From Allobosea lupini (GTDB lineage: Bacteria > Pseudomonadota > Alphaproteobacteria > Rhizobiales > Beijerinckiaceae), in NCBI RefSeq assembly GCF_900109525.1, contig NZ_FOAN01000003.1, forward strand, positions 1-64,000: a DNA stretch of 64,000 nucleotides. The letters run 5' to 3'. The first letter of the stretch is position 1; every line of letters starts with the position of its first letter. The position numbers were made by a program, and so were the translations under genes. Below, piece by piece: positions 45,588-55,600 of this stretch. A model generated the notes under the pieces. It had not been told where the DNA came from. It searched no databases and was given only the letters and a program-made list of their open reading frames with translations.

Positions 45588-46748
45588 TCACACGAAACGG
45601 ATCGGCGCGCTTTCACTCAAACGCGAGAAGCGCGGCAGGAACCGTGTTTCGCCGATCCTGACAGGTTGCGGCCCGCCACTGACCAGCAGAGCGCGCACGG
45701 CCTCTTCGGCGAGCAGCGAAGCGAGCTGCCGGCCGAGGCAGCCATGGCCGCCAACGCCGAAGGCGAGGTGCCGTTTCGCTGGCCGGGCTGGATCGAACCG
45801 CGTCGGCTGTTCGAAGGCCCATCCATCCAGATTGCCCGACGGCCACCACATCGTCAATGAAGTGCCGGCGGCAATCGTCTCGCCGCGCCAGACGATGTCC
45901 CCGGCCGCCATCCTGGCGGTGAGGATCGTTGGCGAGGTCAGCCGGAACGCCTCCTGCACCGCATCGGAAAGCGTGTACTGTCCGGCCGACAGGTCGAGGC
46001 GCAATTGCTCTTGTTGCATCAGGTAGTCGAGGACGCAGAACACGCCCGAGATCGTCGTTTCGACGGCGTCGAATGCAAAGCCTGCGACCAGATCTGCAGC
46101 CTTGGCGGCGCTCCCCGACGGCAATCGCGCCGCGATGTCGCGCATCAGCCCTGATTGGCCCTCGGATTCGAGCTCGTGCAGCAGCCGCAGCAGGCCGCGC
46201 GCCTCCCGGTTCGCGGCGGCGAGCCTGTCCGGCGCCGGCGCGAAGGACAATTGCTCGCCGATGACGGCTATTGCAAAGCCGATCCGGCCTGCCTGTTGCT
46301 GGTCTATCCCGGCAAGTGCACAGAAGGCGCGGGCGGAAAGCGGTGCGACGAAGTCGCGGACCAGGTCCGGATTGGCTGCGCCGAGCAGGTCCCGGCGCGC
46401 CGCATCGGCCAGATGCCGAATCGTGGGCCGCAACGCCTCGATCCGCTGGGCCGACAGCCCGGCAATGACCGCTTGCCGCAGGCCGCGATGTTCGGGCCCC
46501 GCCAGGGTGAACAGGCCCCAGCGCAGCAAGGCGTGGATATCGGCCTTGTCCGGGCCGAGACCTTCGAGCGGGAAGGGATGGCCATCGAGGCGCGGGTCGC
46601 GCCCAAGCGCGAAGAGCGCCTCATAGCCCAGTACGGACAGGCCGCCGGTCGATGCGAAGAGGCCGTCGCCGGTAGCGAGGGCAGATTGGAAGAAGGGTGC
46701 GGGATCCTGCCAGAAGGCGGGATCGGCAGGCAAATCAAAGGTGTGCAT
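45588..46748 (-). CDS. Cytochrome P450
   Basis: A 386-residue soluble bacterial P450. The heme loop is AFGVGGHGCLGRQLA with ligand C337. The K-helix ExxR is E266-R269 and the I-helix is GFAFDAVETT, in which E230-T231 are the proton-relay pair. It is slightly shorter than most CYPs (about 400). No ferredoxin or reductase gene lies beside it, so electrons must come from unlinked partners. The substrate is not readable. It is divergent from the next small secreted protein gene. Confidence 0.92.
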   Translation of the reverse strand: MHTFDLPADPAFWQDPAPFFQSALATGDGLFASTGGLSVLGYEALFALGRDPRLDGHPFPLEGLGPDKADIHALLRWGLFTLAGPEHRGLRQAVIAGLSAQRIEALRPTIRHLADAARRDLLGAANPDLVRDFVAPLSARAFCALAGIDQQQAGRIGFAIAVIGEQLSFAPAPDRLAAANREARGLLRLLHELESEGQSGLMRDIAARLPSGSAAKAADLVAGFAFDAVETTISGVFCVLDYLMQQEQLRLDLSAGQYTLSDAVQEAFRLTSPTILTARMAAGDIVWRGETIAAGTSLTMWWPSGNLDGWAFEQPTRFDPARPAKRHLAFGVGGHGCLGRQLASLLAEEAVRALLVSGGPQPVRIGETRFLPRFSRLSESAPIRFV

Positions 46749-46971
46749 CTTGGTTCGCTTTCGTCATCAAGGCAGAATCGATCGCGCCCGCTCTCGGTGA
46801 GGCGGGCTGCGGACGTGCGCTCGATGAGGTCAGCGAAGCCGGATGGATGCGGTCATGGCGCCGAGCTACCATACTCCGGCCTCGGGGTGAACCTGGCGGG
46901 GCGATGCGGGTGGAAGGCAGCGCCTTCGATCTGCCGCTTTCGAACCGGAAGCTCGATACGGGGACTAGCCA

Positions 46972-47307
46972 ATGCGTGCTCTTGCCTCGATCGCGATGCT
47001 GCTCGCCGCGGGCGCCACGCAGACGCATGCGCATCGGCCGCCGGGTGGCTGGGACTATCCGTTCGAATGCTGCTCCGAGGCCGATTGCGCGCGGATCGAT
47101 CCAAGCGAGGTGCGGGAGACTCCGTCCGGCTTCGTCGTGACGATCATGCCCCGTCGCCATCCGATGTGGGCCAGCGAGCGCCGCCAGCCGGCCGTGCTCG
47201 ACATCCCCTATCAGAAGGCCCGTCTTTCGCCGGACGGCTTCTTCCATCTCTGCATGAACGATGCGGGCGAGTTGCTCTGCTTCTTCTCACCGGGTGGGGG
47301 ATCGTAG
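46972..47307 (+). CDS. Small secreted Cys-containing protein, unknown function
   Basis: A 111-residue protein with a signal peptide (about residues 1-20, MRALASIAMLLAAGATQTHA). The mature part has the pattern WDYPFECCSEADC and two more Cys near the C-terminus (HLCMNDAGELLCFF), so disulfides or metal binding are possible. Similar small proteins with a CC-x4-C motif are frequent hypothetical proteins in Hyphomicrobiales, but I know no function. ATG follows GGGGACTAGCC. Confidence 0.75.
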   Translation: MRALASIAMLLAAGATQTHAHRPPGGWDYPFECCSEADCARIDPSEVRETPSGFVVTIMPRRHPMWASERRQPAVLDIPYQKARLSPDGFFHLCMNDAGELLCFFSPGGGS

Positions 47308-47346
47308 TGCTGATGTCGGCAACGGGTCGCAAGCCGACATTCCGCC

Positions 47347-47886
47347 TCACCCAATCGGCTGCGTCGCACCCGGCCCCAGCGATCTCTGCACCATGACGCT
47401 GTCGGACCATTTGCCGTGGCGATAGGCGACACCCGGCAACAGCCCCACGCGGGCGAAGCCGAAGCGCTCGTGCAGCGCGAGCGAGGCGCCATTCTCGGCG
47501 TCGATATAGCCGATCATCTGGCGAAAGCCGGCGGCAGCGCAGGCGTCGATCAGCGCCTGCATCAAGAGCCGTCCGATGCCGCGGCCGAGATGCTGGTGAT
47601 GGACGTAGATCGAGTGCTTCACCGTGAAGCGATAGGCCGGCCGCTTGCGGAACAGCACGACATAGGCATAGCCGACGACCTCGCCGCCGCGGGTCGCGAC
47701 CAGATGCGGCAGCTTGCGGCTGCGCAGGTTCTTGCGCCGGTCCTTGAGATCGTCCGGCTGCGGCGTGCCGGTGTCCTCGATACCGGCCTCGATGCCGAGG
47801 CGGATGTGCCGGCGATAGATCGCCAGCATCGGCTCGACATCGTCGTCGCGGGAGGGGCGGATGATGATCGGTAGCTCGCTCTCCAT
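47347..47886 (-). CDS. GNAT-family N-acetyltransferase
   Basis: A 179-residue acetyltransferase. The acetyl-CoA binding motif A is IYVHHQHLGRGIGRLLMQAL, followed by AENGASLALHERFGFARVG. The pattern resembles phosphinothricin/methionine sulfoximine acetyltransferases (PAT-type). It lies 15 bp after the decarboxylase gene on the same strand and is probably cotranscribed, so an amine product of that enzyme is a possible acceptor. Confidence 0.88.
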   Translation of the reverse strand: MESELPIIIRPSRDDDVEPMLAIYRRHIRLGIEAGIEDTGTPQPDDLKDRRKNLRSRKLPHLVATRGGEVVGYAYVVLFRKRPAYRFTVKHSIYVHHQHLGRGIGRLLMQALIDACAAAGFRQMIGYIDAENGASLALHERFGFARVGLLPGVAYRHGKWSDSVMVQRSLGPGATQPIG

Positions 47887-47901
47887 ATGCCGTCGCGATC
47901 C

Positions 47902-50271
47902 TCAACCCTGCGCCTGCTCGCTGACGACATAGGTGTGGAGCCGCACCCGCCCTTCGGCATCGACCTCGCGATAGACGCCCTGGATCTCGACATCGAAGCC
48001 GGGGAAGAGGTTGAAGCAGGCCTCGAACATTTTGAGATAGTCGATCATCGGCTGGGCCCGCTCGGTCAGCCGCTCGCCGGGAACGATCGTGGCGATTCCC
48101 GGCGGGTAGACGACGAAGGGCGTCGTCGCGATCCGCCCGGCGATGGCGTCGATCGGCAGATAGTCGACATCGTTGCGCGTCAGGCAGCGCGCCGCATCAT
48201 GCGGCGACATCGCCATCTCCGGCAGATGCTCGGACGAGAACTGCCGGTTTTGCAGGCCGCTGACGTCGTGGTCGCGGAAGAAGCGGTGCATCTCTCCGCA
48301 AAGGTCGCGCAGGCGCACGCCGGCATAGCGTCCGGGCCGGCGCCGGTAGAATTCGGGGATCACCTCTTCCAGCAGGGCGTTGTCGTCGTGCAGCTTCTTG
48401 AAGGCGACGAGCCCGCTGATCAGCGTGCCGGCCTTGCTGGCCTCGACGCCCGGCGTCAGCAGGAAGAGCAGCGAGTTGAGATCGTTCTTCTCGGCGACGA
48501 TCCGGTTCTCGCGCAGGAACTGCGCCACAACCGGCGCCGGGATGCCATGCTCGGCGTAGGCGCCGGTCTCGCGGTCGAAGCCGGGCGTCAGCAGGGTCAG
48601 CTTGTTGGGGTCGGTGATGGCAAAGCCCGGCTCCATCTGCGTGAAGCCATGCCAGTTGGCATCCGGTGCGAGCTGCCAGTAGGCGGGGTTGCTGGCGAGC
48701 TGGTCGGTCGCCACCATCTCCCAGGCGACATCATGGACGGCGCCTTCGCGCGACGCGTCGGCGATCGTGACCCGGTCCGGCACGAAGGGCTCGAAGAACC
48801 AGCGCCGCTCCGGCCTCGTCTCCTTCTCCTCGAATTCCCGGCGGACAGCCCGGATCTTCTTGCGCAACTCGATGCCGAGCCGGATCGTGTCGTCCCACAG
48901 CACCTCGCCGGAGCGGCCCTTCATCATCTGCGCGCCGACATCGAGCGAGGCGAACAGCGGATAGAACGGCGAGGTCGAGGCGTATTGCATGAAACTCTCG
49001 TTAAAGCGCCGGTGTTCGACCCGCCGCTTCTGGCCCTTGATGTGCCGGTCCCTGATATGGATCTGCGAGGCCTGGCTGAAGCTCGCGAGCTGCTTGTGCG
49101 TCGACTGCGTCGCGATGATGCCGGGCGAGTCCGGCCCCAAGCCTGTCAGCCCCATGGCGAAGCGCCCGGCATAGAGCGGGTGGAATTTCATGAAGCCGGC
49201 CCAGGCCTCGTCGAAGAGGATGTACTCGCAGAGGTGGCCGATCTTATCGAGGATCATCTGGGCCGAGTGGATCGTGCCGTCATAGGTGCACTGCTCGACC
49301 ACGGCGACGCGAAACGGGCGCGGCTTTGTCCAGGCCTCGGCATCCTTGACGAGCGGATTGGTGCGAATGCGCTCGCGCAGAGCCTCCTCGTCGAAGCTCT
49401 CCCAGCGCATCGGGCCGATCAGGCCCCAGGCATTGCGGGCGGTCGGGATGTAGACGGGTATGCCGCCGGCGATCAGCAGCGCGCCGTGATGGGCGGCCTT
49501 GTGGTTGTTGCGGTCGAATAGGACGAGGTCGCCATCGGTGACCAGGGCTGCGAGCGCGACCTTGTTCGAGGTCGAGGTGCCGTTCAGGACGAAATAGGTC
49601 TTCTCGGCCCCGAAGATCTGCGCCGCTTCCTTCTGCGCCTTGAGGGCCGGGCCCTCATGGGTCAGGAGGTCGCCGAGATCGAGCACGGAATTGTCGAGAT
49701 CGTCGCGGAAGACCGCCTCGCCGAGATGCTCCATGAAGACCCGGCCGATCGGGCTGCGGCTATAGAACACGCCGCCATTATGGCCCGGGCAGGTCCAGAG
49801 ATGGTTGCCCTCCTCGGCATAGTCGACGAGCGCGCCGAAGAACGGCGTCTTCAGCGTCTCGGCATATTGCTTGAGGCGGCTGATCAGGCTCTTGGCGATG
49901 AAGGGCGGCGTCTCCTCCGAGAGGAAGATGTAGCCGTCGATGAAGTCGAGCACCTCGACCGGCACGTCCTCGAAGCGCTTGCGGCGAATCAGCAGGATGA
50001 TCGGGAAGTCGAGGCCGCGCCGGCGCATCAGGTTGATCAGCGCGGCGGTCTTCCCTTCCAGGCCCTTCTTGCCCCAGTCGACCACCATGCAGCCGATGGC
50101 GGCGTCGGTCTGGACCGCGATCTCGGCATCTTCGAGCTTGCGCGCCTTGACCACCTCGAAGCCCGACCGCTCGATCTCGTCGATGATCTGATTGAAGCGG
50201 ATGCCTTCGAGATCCTCGGCATCGAAGTTCGGCGTCGCGAACAGGAAGGTGAAGCGCCTGAAATAGTCCAT
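47902..50271 (-). CDS. Orn/Lys/Arg decarboxylase (PLP fold type III-like large form)
   Basis: A 789-residue biodegradative-type amino acid decarboxylase. It has an N-terminal receiver-like wing domain (residues about 1-130), the PLP domain with D354 in FDEAW and the Schiff-base lysine K393 in TQSTHKQLASFSQ, and a C-terminal Orn/DC domain. It decarboxylates arginine, lysine or ornithine to the diamine; the exact substrate is not decidable by eye. The length and AdiA/CadA-like layout exclude the alanine-racemase-fold decarboxylases. Confidence 0.9.
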   Translation of the reverse strand: MDYFRRFTFLFATPNFDAEDLEGIRFNQIIDEIERSGFEVVKARKLEDAEIAVQTDAAIGCMVVDWGKKGLEGKTAALINLMRRRGLDFPIILLIRRKRFEDVPVEVLDFIDGYIFLSEETPPFIAKSLISRLKQYAETLKTPFFGALVDYAEEGNHLWTCPGHNGGVFYSRSPIGRVFMEHLGEAVFRDDLDNSVLDLGDLLTHEGPALKAQKEAAQIFGAEKTYFVLNGTSTSNKVALAALVTDGDLVLFDRNNHKAAHHGALLIAGGIPVYIPTARNAWGLIGPMRWESFDEEALRERIRTNPLVKDAEAWTKPRPFRVAVVEQCTYDGTIHSAQMILDKIGHLCEYILFDEAWAGFMKFHPLYAGRFAMGLTGLGPDSPGIIATQSTHKQLASFSQASQIHIRDRHIKGQKRRVEHRRFNESFMQYASTSPFYPLFASLDVGAQMMKGRSGEVLWDDTIRLGIELRKKIRAVRREFEEKETRPERRWFFEPFVPDRVTIADASREGAVHDVAWEMVATDQLASNPAYWQLAPDANWHGFTQMEPGFAITDPNKLTLLTPGFDRETGAYAEHGIPAPVVAQFLRENRIVAEKNDLNSLLFLLTPGVEASKAGTLISGLVAFKKLHDDNALLEEVIPEFYRRRPGRYAGVRLRDLCGEMHRFFRDHDVSGLQNRQFSSEHLPEMAMSPHDAARCLTRNDVDYLPIDAIAGRIATTPFVVYPPGIATIVPGERLTERAQPMIDYLKMFEACFNLFPGFDVEIQGVYREVDAEGRVRLHTYVVSEQAQG

Positions 50272-50486
50272 GCCGGCTCCGCTGGGCGTGAGCCCGAAGC
50301 ATTGGGCGAATTATGCGACAATTCGGCGACCATCGAGCCGGCTAGGTTCGGACAGTGCCGTCGCTCCTGCCGCAATCGGTAAGTGCGGACGTTTGCGAAT
50401 CCAGCCGGGGATCGTGAGCTTGACCGCTGCAGGTCGGGAGCCTGACAAATGGCGCCCCAGACGATGACCGAATTGGTAGCTCCGAG

Positions 50487-51126
50487 ATGCTACGTCTTCA
50501 CTATTATCCCGGGTTCATCAGCCTCGCCACGCACATCGTCATCGAAGAGATCGGCTTGGACTATGAGCTGTCGTTCGTGAACCTGCACAAGGGGCCGAAC
50601 AGGAGCCCGTCCTATCTCGCGCTGCATCCCGACGGCCTTGTCCCCGTGTTGGAAGACGGCGATCTGGTTCTCTACGAGAGCGTCGCCATCATCCTTCATC
50701 TCCTCGAAAAGACGGGCGGCGCATCGCTATTGCCCGAGCAGGGCAGCGCTCTCAGGCCGCAGTTCTACAAATGGCTGATGTGGCTTTCGACTGCCTTGCA
50801 CGCCAATCTGTCGCTCTATTTGCACCCCAGCAAGGTTGCGGCGTCTGTTGAAGCGCAAGCGGAAGTGAGAGATGCGGCCGAGCAACGCGTGAACGCCCAG
50901 TTCGACCGTGTCGAGGAGGAATTGGCGCGGCATGGCGGTGCCTGGCTCCTGGGCGACACCTATGGCCGCGGACGCCTATCTCTTTACGCTTGCCCGCTGG
51001 TCGCGCGGCATGCGTCGACCCGCCGCCAGCCGACAGCAACTGGGCGCTTATCTGCAGCGCATGATCGCCCGGCCAGCCGTGCAGCGCGCCCATGCGCAGG
51101 AGCACATCCCGCAGCCATGGGTCTGA
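50487..51126 (+). pseudogene. Glutathione S-transferase with a frameshift
   Basis: The first 159 codons encode a GST thioredoxin-fold domain (YYPGFISLATHIVIEEIG, LVPVLEDGDLVLYESVAIILHLL) and most of the helical domain. At the GG of 50964-50965 the frame shifts. Removing one G continues into AADAYLFTLARWSRGM and a stop at 51126, giving a normal-length 212-residue GST ending in HIPQPWV. As written, the frame runs into unrelated Arg-rich sequence until 51236. Either the gene is recently inactivated or the assembly has a single-base error. Confidence 0.8.
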
Positions 51127-51171
51127 GGCTTCGAGACCCCGGAAGCGGACCTTGCTTCCAGCGAGCGCCGT

Positions 51172-51846
51172 CTACCCTTCGTAGCGCGCCAGCCGCTCCA
51201 GATCGAGGATCGTCACCTCGTTGTGGCCGATCTTGATGAATCCGAGCTCGGACAGCCTGGCGAGGCTCTGATTGGCCATCTGCCGGGAGATGCCGGCGAG
51301 CAGGCCGAGCTCCTCCTGGCTGATCGTCAGCGTCCGCTCGTTGTTCGGATAGAGGATCGGGTTGAACAGCCAGGCGAGGTTGCGGGCGAGGCGACCGGTG
51401 GCGCCCAGCATGCGGTCGTACTCGGCGAGCCCGATGAACTGGGCGAGCCGCTCGTTGAACTGGTGCACCAGGAAGCGGTTGAAGGCGGCCGAATGCTCGA
51501 ACAGCCAGAGGAAGGTCTGGCGCCGCATCAGCGCGACCTTGCTCTCGCGCAGCGCAACGAGATCATAGCGCCGCGCCTCGTTCTTGATGATCGTGCCCTC
51601 ACCAAACCAGGCGCCGCCGCGCAGTCCGGCGAGCGTCGCCGATTTGCCGCTGCGCGAGGTCGTGCTCATCTTGAGCAGCCCGTCGGCGACGCCGGTCCAA
51701 GATTCCAGCCGGTCGCCGACATGGCAGACATAGGCGCCCTTGCCATAGGCCTTGAGGCTGGTGCCGCGCCTGGCCTCCTCGAACTCCTCCGGCGTGAGGT
51801 CGTTCGACCAGGCGGCGATGCGGCGCAGCTCGTCCTCGGAAATCAA
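51172..51846 (-). CDS. Crp/Fnr-family transcriptional regulator
   Basis: A 224-residue regulator. The N-terminal cyclic-nucleotide-binding-like beta roll (GKGAYVCHVGDRLESWTGVADG, then LRGGAWFGEGTI) is followed by a Crp-type HTH (ISQEELGLLAGISRQMANQSL). There is no N-terminal Cys cluster, so it is not an oxygen-sensing Fnr. The start appears to be TTG at 51846, since no ATG occurs before the conserved region. No close co-directional partner. The target is unknown; the fused indolepyruvate oxidoreductase gene upstream is a candidate. Confidence 0.85.
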   Translation of the reverse strand: MISEDELRRIAAWSNDLTPEEFEEARRGTSLKAYGKGAYVCHVGDRLESWTGVADGLLKMSTTSRSGKSATLAGLRGGAWFGEGTIIKNEARRYDLVALRESKVALMRRQTFLWLFEHSAAFNRFLVHQFNERLAQFIGLAEYDRMLGATGRLARNLAWLFNPILYPNNERTLTISQEELGLLAGISRQMANQSLARLSELGFIKIGHNEVTILDLERLARYEG

Positions 51847-51979
51847 GATTCGCCGGCCCCTCGCATGCGCTCGTCGCGCACTATGCGGCCCGGTTCATCG
51901 CAAACTCAAGTCAGGCAGGCTGTCGTGCGATCTGCGCCGATCCCCAGGTGCATCGTGCGTCGCTTCCACGGGATGGCCC

Positions 51980-52573
51980 TCAGGACCTGATCGCGGCGGC
52001 TAGCGAGGCGAGCAGCAGCGCCGCGAAGATCAGGTTGACGATGCGGTTGCTCCAGGGATCACGGAACAGGCCGGTCAGGCCGGAGCCGGCCAGAAGCCAG
52101 CCGAGGTTGACGGCGGCAATCACCAGCAGCAGGAGGCCGATCTTGAGGCTTGCATCGAGCGCCGGTTGCTGCGGCAGCAGCGTGAAGCCGGAGAACAGCG
52201 CGGCCATGGCCGCATAGCCCTTGGGATTGACCAGCGAGAGCGTGAAGCCGGCGGCGAAGGAGGGAGCCGCCGCGTCGCTGTCCGCATCGGCCAGCGGCGG
52301 CGCCGTCGCGATCCAGAAGGCGAGATAGAGGAAGTAGAGCGCCGACAGCACCGTGACGACCGGTGCCAGGCCCGGCAGCGCCAGGACGACGGCGACGATG
52401 CCGCTCGCGGTCAGGGCCATCACCGCGAGCATTCCGAGCGTGATGCCGGCGCCATAGGCGAGGCCGCGGCGAGTGCCGAAGGCGGCGCCGGTCGCGGTCA
52501 GGCTCAGGGTCGCCGGCCCGGGGCTGCCGGTGAGCGCAACGCCGGCGAGGAGGAATCCGGCCAGCCCATCCAT
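51980..52573 (-). CDS. LysE-family amino acid exporter
   Basis: A 197-residue membrane protein with six predicted helices. The N-terminal family motif GVALTGSPGPATLSLTATG and the mid-protein SLVNPKGYAAMAALFSG are diagnostic of LysE/RhtB translocators. It lies 73 bp downstream of the indolepyruvate oxidoreductase gene on the same strand and may export an amino acid or a deaminated product. Confidence 0.9.
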   Translation of the reverse strand: MDGLAGFLLAGVALTGSPGPATLSLTATGAAFGTRRGLAYGAGITLGMLAVMALTASGIVAVVLALPGLAPVVTVLSALYFLYLAFWIATAPPLADADSDAAAPSFAAGFTLSLVNPKGYAAMAALFSGFTLLPQQPALDASLKIGLLLLVIAAVNLGWLLAGSGLTGLFRDPWSNRIVNLIFAALLLASLAAAIRS

Positions 52574-52646
52574 GTCGTCCTCCGCAGCCGTGAGCGAGCA
52601 CAGAGGACAGCAGGGGAGCTATCGGCCGTCTTGAACGTTCGTGCGG

Positions 52647-55600
52647 CTACTCGGCTGCCTTCGGCATCGCCAGCGCCTGCGCCGACCCGTCACGCAGGCG
52701 CTTGAGGAGGTCCGCCTCCTCGGCCTTTGCCGCCGTGAGATGGCGCTCCTTGACGTGGCCGAAGCCGCGGATCTTCTCGGGGATTGCGGCCAGCGCAACG
52801 CAGAGCGCATGGTTCTGCGGCGAGAGCTTGCCAAGGATCTCGGCGACCAGCGCCTCGTAATCTGCGATGAGCCGGCGCTCTGTCTTGCGTTCCTGGGTGT
52901 AGCCGAAGACGTCGAAGGCGGTGCCGCGCAGGCCCTTCAGCTTGGCCAGCAGGCCGAAGGCGCCCAGCATCCACGGCCCGAAGCTCATCTTCCGCGGCAG
53001 GCCGGTATTGGGATCGCGCTTGGCCAGGAGCGGCGGTGCGAGGTGGAATTCGAGGCGCAAGGGCTCACCCGAAGCGCTATCCTGCTCGAAGGTCGCGGCG
53101 AGCTGCTTGCGGAAGGCGCCGTCGCTGTAGAGCCGGGCGACCTCGTACTCGTCCTTGTAGGCCATCAGCTTGAAAAGATAGCGCGCGACGCTCTCGGCCA
53201 GTGCGCTCTGGCCGGGAAGCACGCCGGCCTCCTTGGCGCGGACCTTCTCGACGAGATCGCGATAGCGCGCCGCGTAGGCGGCGTTCTGGTAGCGGGTGAG
53301 GAAGTCGACGCGGCGGGCGACGATCTCGTCGAGGCTCTGCGAGAGCTGGCGGGCGTCCGTCGGCGCCTTGGCCTCGGCGAGCGCCGCGAGCAGGGCCGCC
53401 GGATCATGCGCGGAGCGGCGGCCGAGCTCGAAAGCCTGCTTGTTCATCGCCACGGCCTCGCCGTTGAGCTCGATCGCCCGCAGCAGCGATGCCCGCGAGA
53501 GCGGCACGCCGCCATGCTGCCAGGCATAGCCGAGCATGAACATGTTGGCGGCGATGGCATTGCCGAGGAATGAGACGGCTGCGGCCGTCGCATCGACGAG
53601 ATGGGTGTTGTCACGCCCGGAAGCCGAGATGATCGCCCGCTTCAGGCGCTCGGTCGGCAGCGAGAAATCGGCGTTGCGGGTGAAATCGCCAGGCATGGAT
53701 TCGGCGGTGTTGACCACGACGGTCGAGCGGCCCTGGCGGATCGCGCCCAGCACCTTCTTCGAACCGGTGACAGTGAGGTCGCAGCCGAGCACGAGATCGG
53801 CCTGGCCGGCCGCGACGCGGATGGCGTGGATCTCCTCCGGCGTCGGAGCGAGGCGGACATGGCTGAAGACCGCGCCGCCCTTCTGGGCGAGGCCGGCCAT
53901 GTCGATCATGCCGCAGCCCTTGCCTTCGAGGTGGGCTGCCATGCCGAGGATCGCGCCGATGGTGACGACGCCCGTGCCGCCGACGCCGGTGACGACGACA
54001 GCGAAATTGCGGTCGAGCGCCGGCACCCTGGGCTCGGGCAGATCGCTTGCGCCGAGCGCGGAGGCATCGAGCGTGCGCGGCTCCGCCTTCTTCGGCCGCG
54101 CGCCATGCACGGTGACGAAGGAGGGGCAAAAGCCCTTCACGCAGGAGAAGTCCTTGTTGCAGTTCGACTGGTCGATCTGGCGCTTGCGGCCGAACTCGGT
54201 CTCGAGCGGCTGCACCGAGACGCAGTTCGACTTCACGCCGCAGTCGCCGCAGCCCTCGCAGACCAGCTCGTTGACGATGACGCGCTTGTCCGGATCGGGA
54301 TAGGCGCCGCGCTTGCGCCGGCGGCGCTTCTCGGTGGCGCAGGTCTGGTCGTAAAGCAGCAGCGAGACGCCTGACGCGGTCGCAAGCTCGCGCTGGACGG
54401 CGTCGAGATCGTCGCGATGATGCAGGGTGGTTCCTGCAGGCCAGAGCGTGCCGGCCGGGTACTTGTCCGGATCGTCGGAGACCACGGCAATGCGCGAGAC
54501 GCCCTCGGCCGCGACTTGGCGCGCCATCTGGTCGGGCGACAAATGCCCTTCCGCCTGCTGGCCGCCGGTCATTGCGACAGCGTCGTTGTAGAGCAGCTTG
54601 TAGGTGATGTTGACGCCGCTCGCGACGGCCCAGCGGATCGCGAGCGAGCCGGAATGGGTGTAGGTGCCGTCGCCGAGATTCTGGAAGACGTGGCCGCGCT
54701 TGGAGAACGGCGCTTCGCCGACCCAGTTGGCGCCTTCGCCGCCCATCTGGGTGAAGCCGGTGGTGTCGCGGTCCATCCACTGCACCATGTAATGGCAGCC
54801 GATGCCGGCATAGGCGCGCGAGCCCTCGGGCACGACGGTCGATGAGTTGTGCGGGCAGCCCGAGCAGAAATAGGGCGTGCGCTTGGCGACTTCGATCGCC
54901 TCGGCGAGCCGGCCCTGAGCGGCGGCGATCTCTTCCAGCCGAGCCCTGAGCGCAGGATCCTCTCGGTACTGCAGCAGGCGCGCGCCGAGCGCGATGGCGA
55001 TGTCGTTGGGATCGAGCGCGCCATGGACCGGGAAGAGCCACTCGCCCTGCTCGTCCTTCTTGCCGATCACCATGGGCTGGTGCGCGGTGCCGTAGAGCTC
55101 CTCGCGCAGCTGGACCTCGATCAGCGAGCGCTTCTCCTCCACGACCATGACGAGGTCTAGTCCAGCGGCGAAGTCCTTCAGTTCCTGCGGATCGAGCGGC
55201 CAGGGGCAGGCGATCTTGAACAGGCGGATGCCGAGATCATTGGCGCGGACCTCGTCGAGGCCGAGCTCCTCCAGCGCCTGGCGCACGTCGAGATAGGATT
55301 TGCCGACGGTGATGATGCCGATGCGCGGCGTCTGCCCACCGGAGAGGATGGTCTGGTTGAGCTTGTTGGCGCGTAAGTAGGTGAGGATCGCGGCGCGCTT
55401 GTACAGGTGCAGGCGCTTTTCCTGGTCGAGGAAATCGAGCTCGCGGCGGATGCTGAGGCCGCCCGGCGGCATGACGAAATCATCGGGGATCGCGATGCTG
55501 ACCCGGTCGACCGAGCCGTCGACCGAGGCGGTGGATTCGATGTTGTCCTTGACGCATTTCAGGCCGACCCAGACGCTGGCGAAGCGCGAGAGCGCAAAGC

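Noticed and set aside
46735..47247. 170-codon minus-strand frame over the secreted protein gene
   Set aside because: The plus-strand 111-residue product has a clear signal peptide and a patterned Cys content; the reverse frame has neither.
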